The position numbers and the translations under genes were made by a program. This document shows positions 63,512 through 64,000 of a stretch of DNA of 64,000 nt, one piece after another. Numbering within the stretch: the stretch's first letter is position 1; each line of letters starts with the position of its first letter. Source of the stretch: Bordetella parapertussis. Its GTDB lineage: Bacteria; Bacteroidota; Bacteroidia; Chitinophagales; Chitinophagaceae. Under the pieces are notes generated by a model, which was given only the letters and a program-made list of their open reading frames with translations, did no database searches and was not told the origin of the DNA. The stretch is from contig CALQJX020000020.1 in NCBI GenBank assembly GCA_943331005.2, positions 1 to 64,000 of the forward strand, read 5' to 3'.

Positions 63512-64000
63512 TTATAGTTCTTTGAGGAAGCGGCGAACGGTGGTGCCGTCGGTGGTATGGATATTGGCAAAGTAGATGCCGGTAGGTAATGAATGAATAT
63601 CTAAGTGATTGGTGGCTGCGGTGAACTGCTGTGACATGACCACACTGCCCAATGCGTTGGTGATGGTGACAGTGCCATGGGTGCTGCCGTGAATGGATAT
63701 GGAAAGGGTGTTGCCTGCAGGATTGGGGTAGAGGCGAACAGAAGTATTGCTGTAGCCTGTAGGCAGGCCTGTGGTGGGGCACGATACAGATGTATATAGC
63801 GTGTCTGCAGGGCCGAAACCGGGATAGGGTTGCAGTACTACTGCATAGCTGGCAGGTGCAGCACTTACGGGTACCCAGCCATTGGTATAGGGTGTAGTGA
63901 AAGAGGCTGCATCGTACCAGGAATAGGACTCGTAGCCGGGAGGTGCAGTGAGCAGGGTCCAGGAGGTATCGCAATTGACCATGGCTTCTATTTCGAACAG
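63512..64000 (-). CDS. Secreted protein with type IX sorting domain (N-terminus beyond window)
   Basis: The last 162 residues of a protein that begins beyond the window edge; the frame is open to position 64000. The visible part starts LFEIEAMVNCDTSWTLLTAPPGYESYSWYD, then a beta-rich segment with PYPGFGPADTLYTSVSCP, and ends with a type IX secretion sorting domain: VRLYPNPAGNTLSISIHG, LGSVVMSQQF, LDIHSLPTGIYFANIHTTDGTTVRRFLKEL. So it is exported to the surface or medium. What it does cannot be told from this part. Ends 26 bases before the 63454-63486 terminator. Confidence 0.9.
   Translation of the reverse strand: MFEIEAMVNCDTSWTLLTAPPGYESYSWYDAASFTTPYTNGWVPVSAAPASYAVVLQPYPGFGPADTLYTSVSCPTTGLPTGYSNTSVRLYPNPAGNTLSISIHGSTHGTVTITNALGSVVMSQQFTAATNHLDIHSLPTGIYFANIHTTDGTTVRRFLKEL

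Noticed and set aside
63313..63570. 85-residue minus-strand ORF with FLFLFL run
   Set aside because: It is the translation of the GAGAAA microsatellite and overlaps the secreted protein gene end.

Overview
The window looks like a chromosomal segment of a Bacteroidota bacterium, most likely in the Chitinophagaceae or a close relative. This is inferred from gene content: two proteins with type IX secretion C-terminal signals, TonB receptors with carboxypeptidase-like N-termini, three DUF1573 proteins, a DUF5522 protein, CoaX/LptC linkage, promoter elements of the TAnnTTTG type and few visible Shine-Dalgarno sequences. No rRNA, tRNA, CRISPR array, phage or intact insertion sequence was seen.

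Layout. 1-5.3 kb: leftward iron-uptake type operon (DUF4856 lipoprotein, imelysin lipoprotein, HTTM membrane protein, FecA-like TonB receptor running off the left edge). 5.4-9.1 kb: three small unknowns and lon. 9.1-15 kb: a GT2 glycosyltransferase, then rightward purA, an acidic disordered protein, pabB, a YciO-type protein and a 3-hydroxyisobutyrate dehydrogenase-like reductase. 15-15.9 kb: a Fur/Zur-type repressor divergent from a MerC protein, with two matching dyads between them. 16-19.7 kb: saccharopine-dehydrogenase-like enzyme, smpB, accD, GtrA. 19.8-31 kb: M1 peptidase, then a long leftward run (GT9, TsaC/Sua5, CCA-adding enzyme, macro domain protein, class III aminotransferase, coaX, outer-membrane protein, lptC) with several overlaps. 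31-33 kb: three tandem DUF1573 genes. 33-40 kb: panB, a VWA membrane protein, two unknowns and a hemin-type TonB receptor. 40-44 kb: leuS, trmB, DUF5522 and an alkyltransferase-like protein. 44.3-47 kb: a compact MbnP/MbnH copper-type operon. 47-49.7 kb: sugar MFS permease and ROK sugar kinase. 49.7-58.8 kb: surface polysaccharide locus with an embedded multi-PAS histidine kinase. 59.2-64 kb: tgt, then a repeat-rich region with an NHL-repeat secreted protein, a gene remnant and the end of another secreted protein.

Three degraded genes were found by reading frames directly: a VOC/glyoxalase fragment (23.2 kb), a small 'PRPP synthetase-like' protein gene with two TAA stops (32.8-33.1 kb), and a signal peptide joined out of frame to a sorting-domain tail (62.7-62.9 kb). 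The points most worth following up are the MbnP/MbnH operon without methanobactin, the double dyad at the Fur/MerC promoter, the 22-bp-period direct repeat before the iron operon, the kinase inside the polysaccharide operon, and a possible structured RNA between that operon and tgt.
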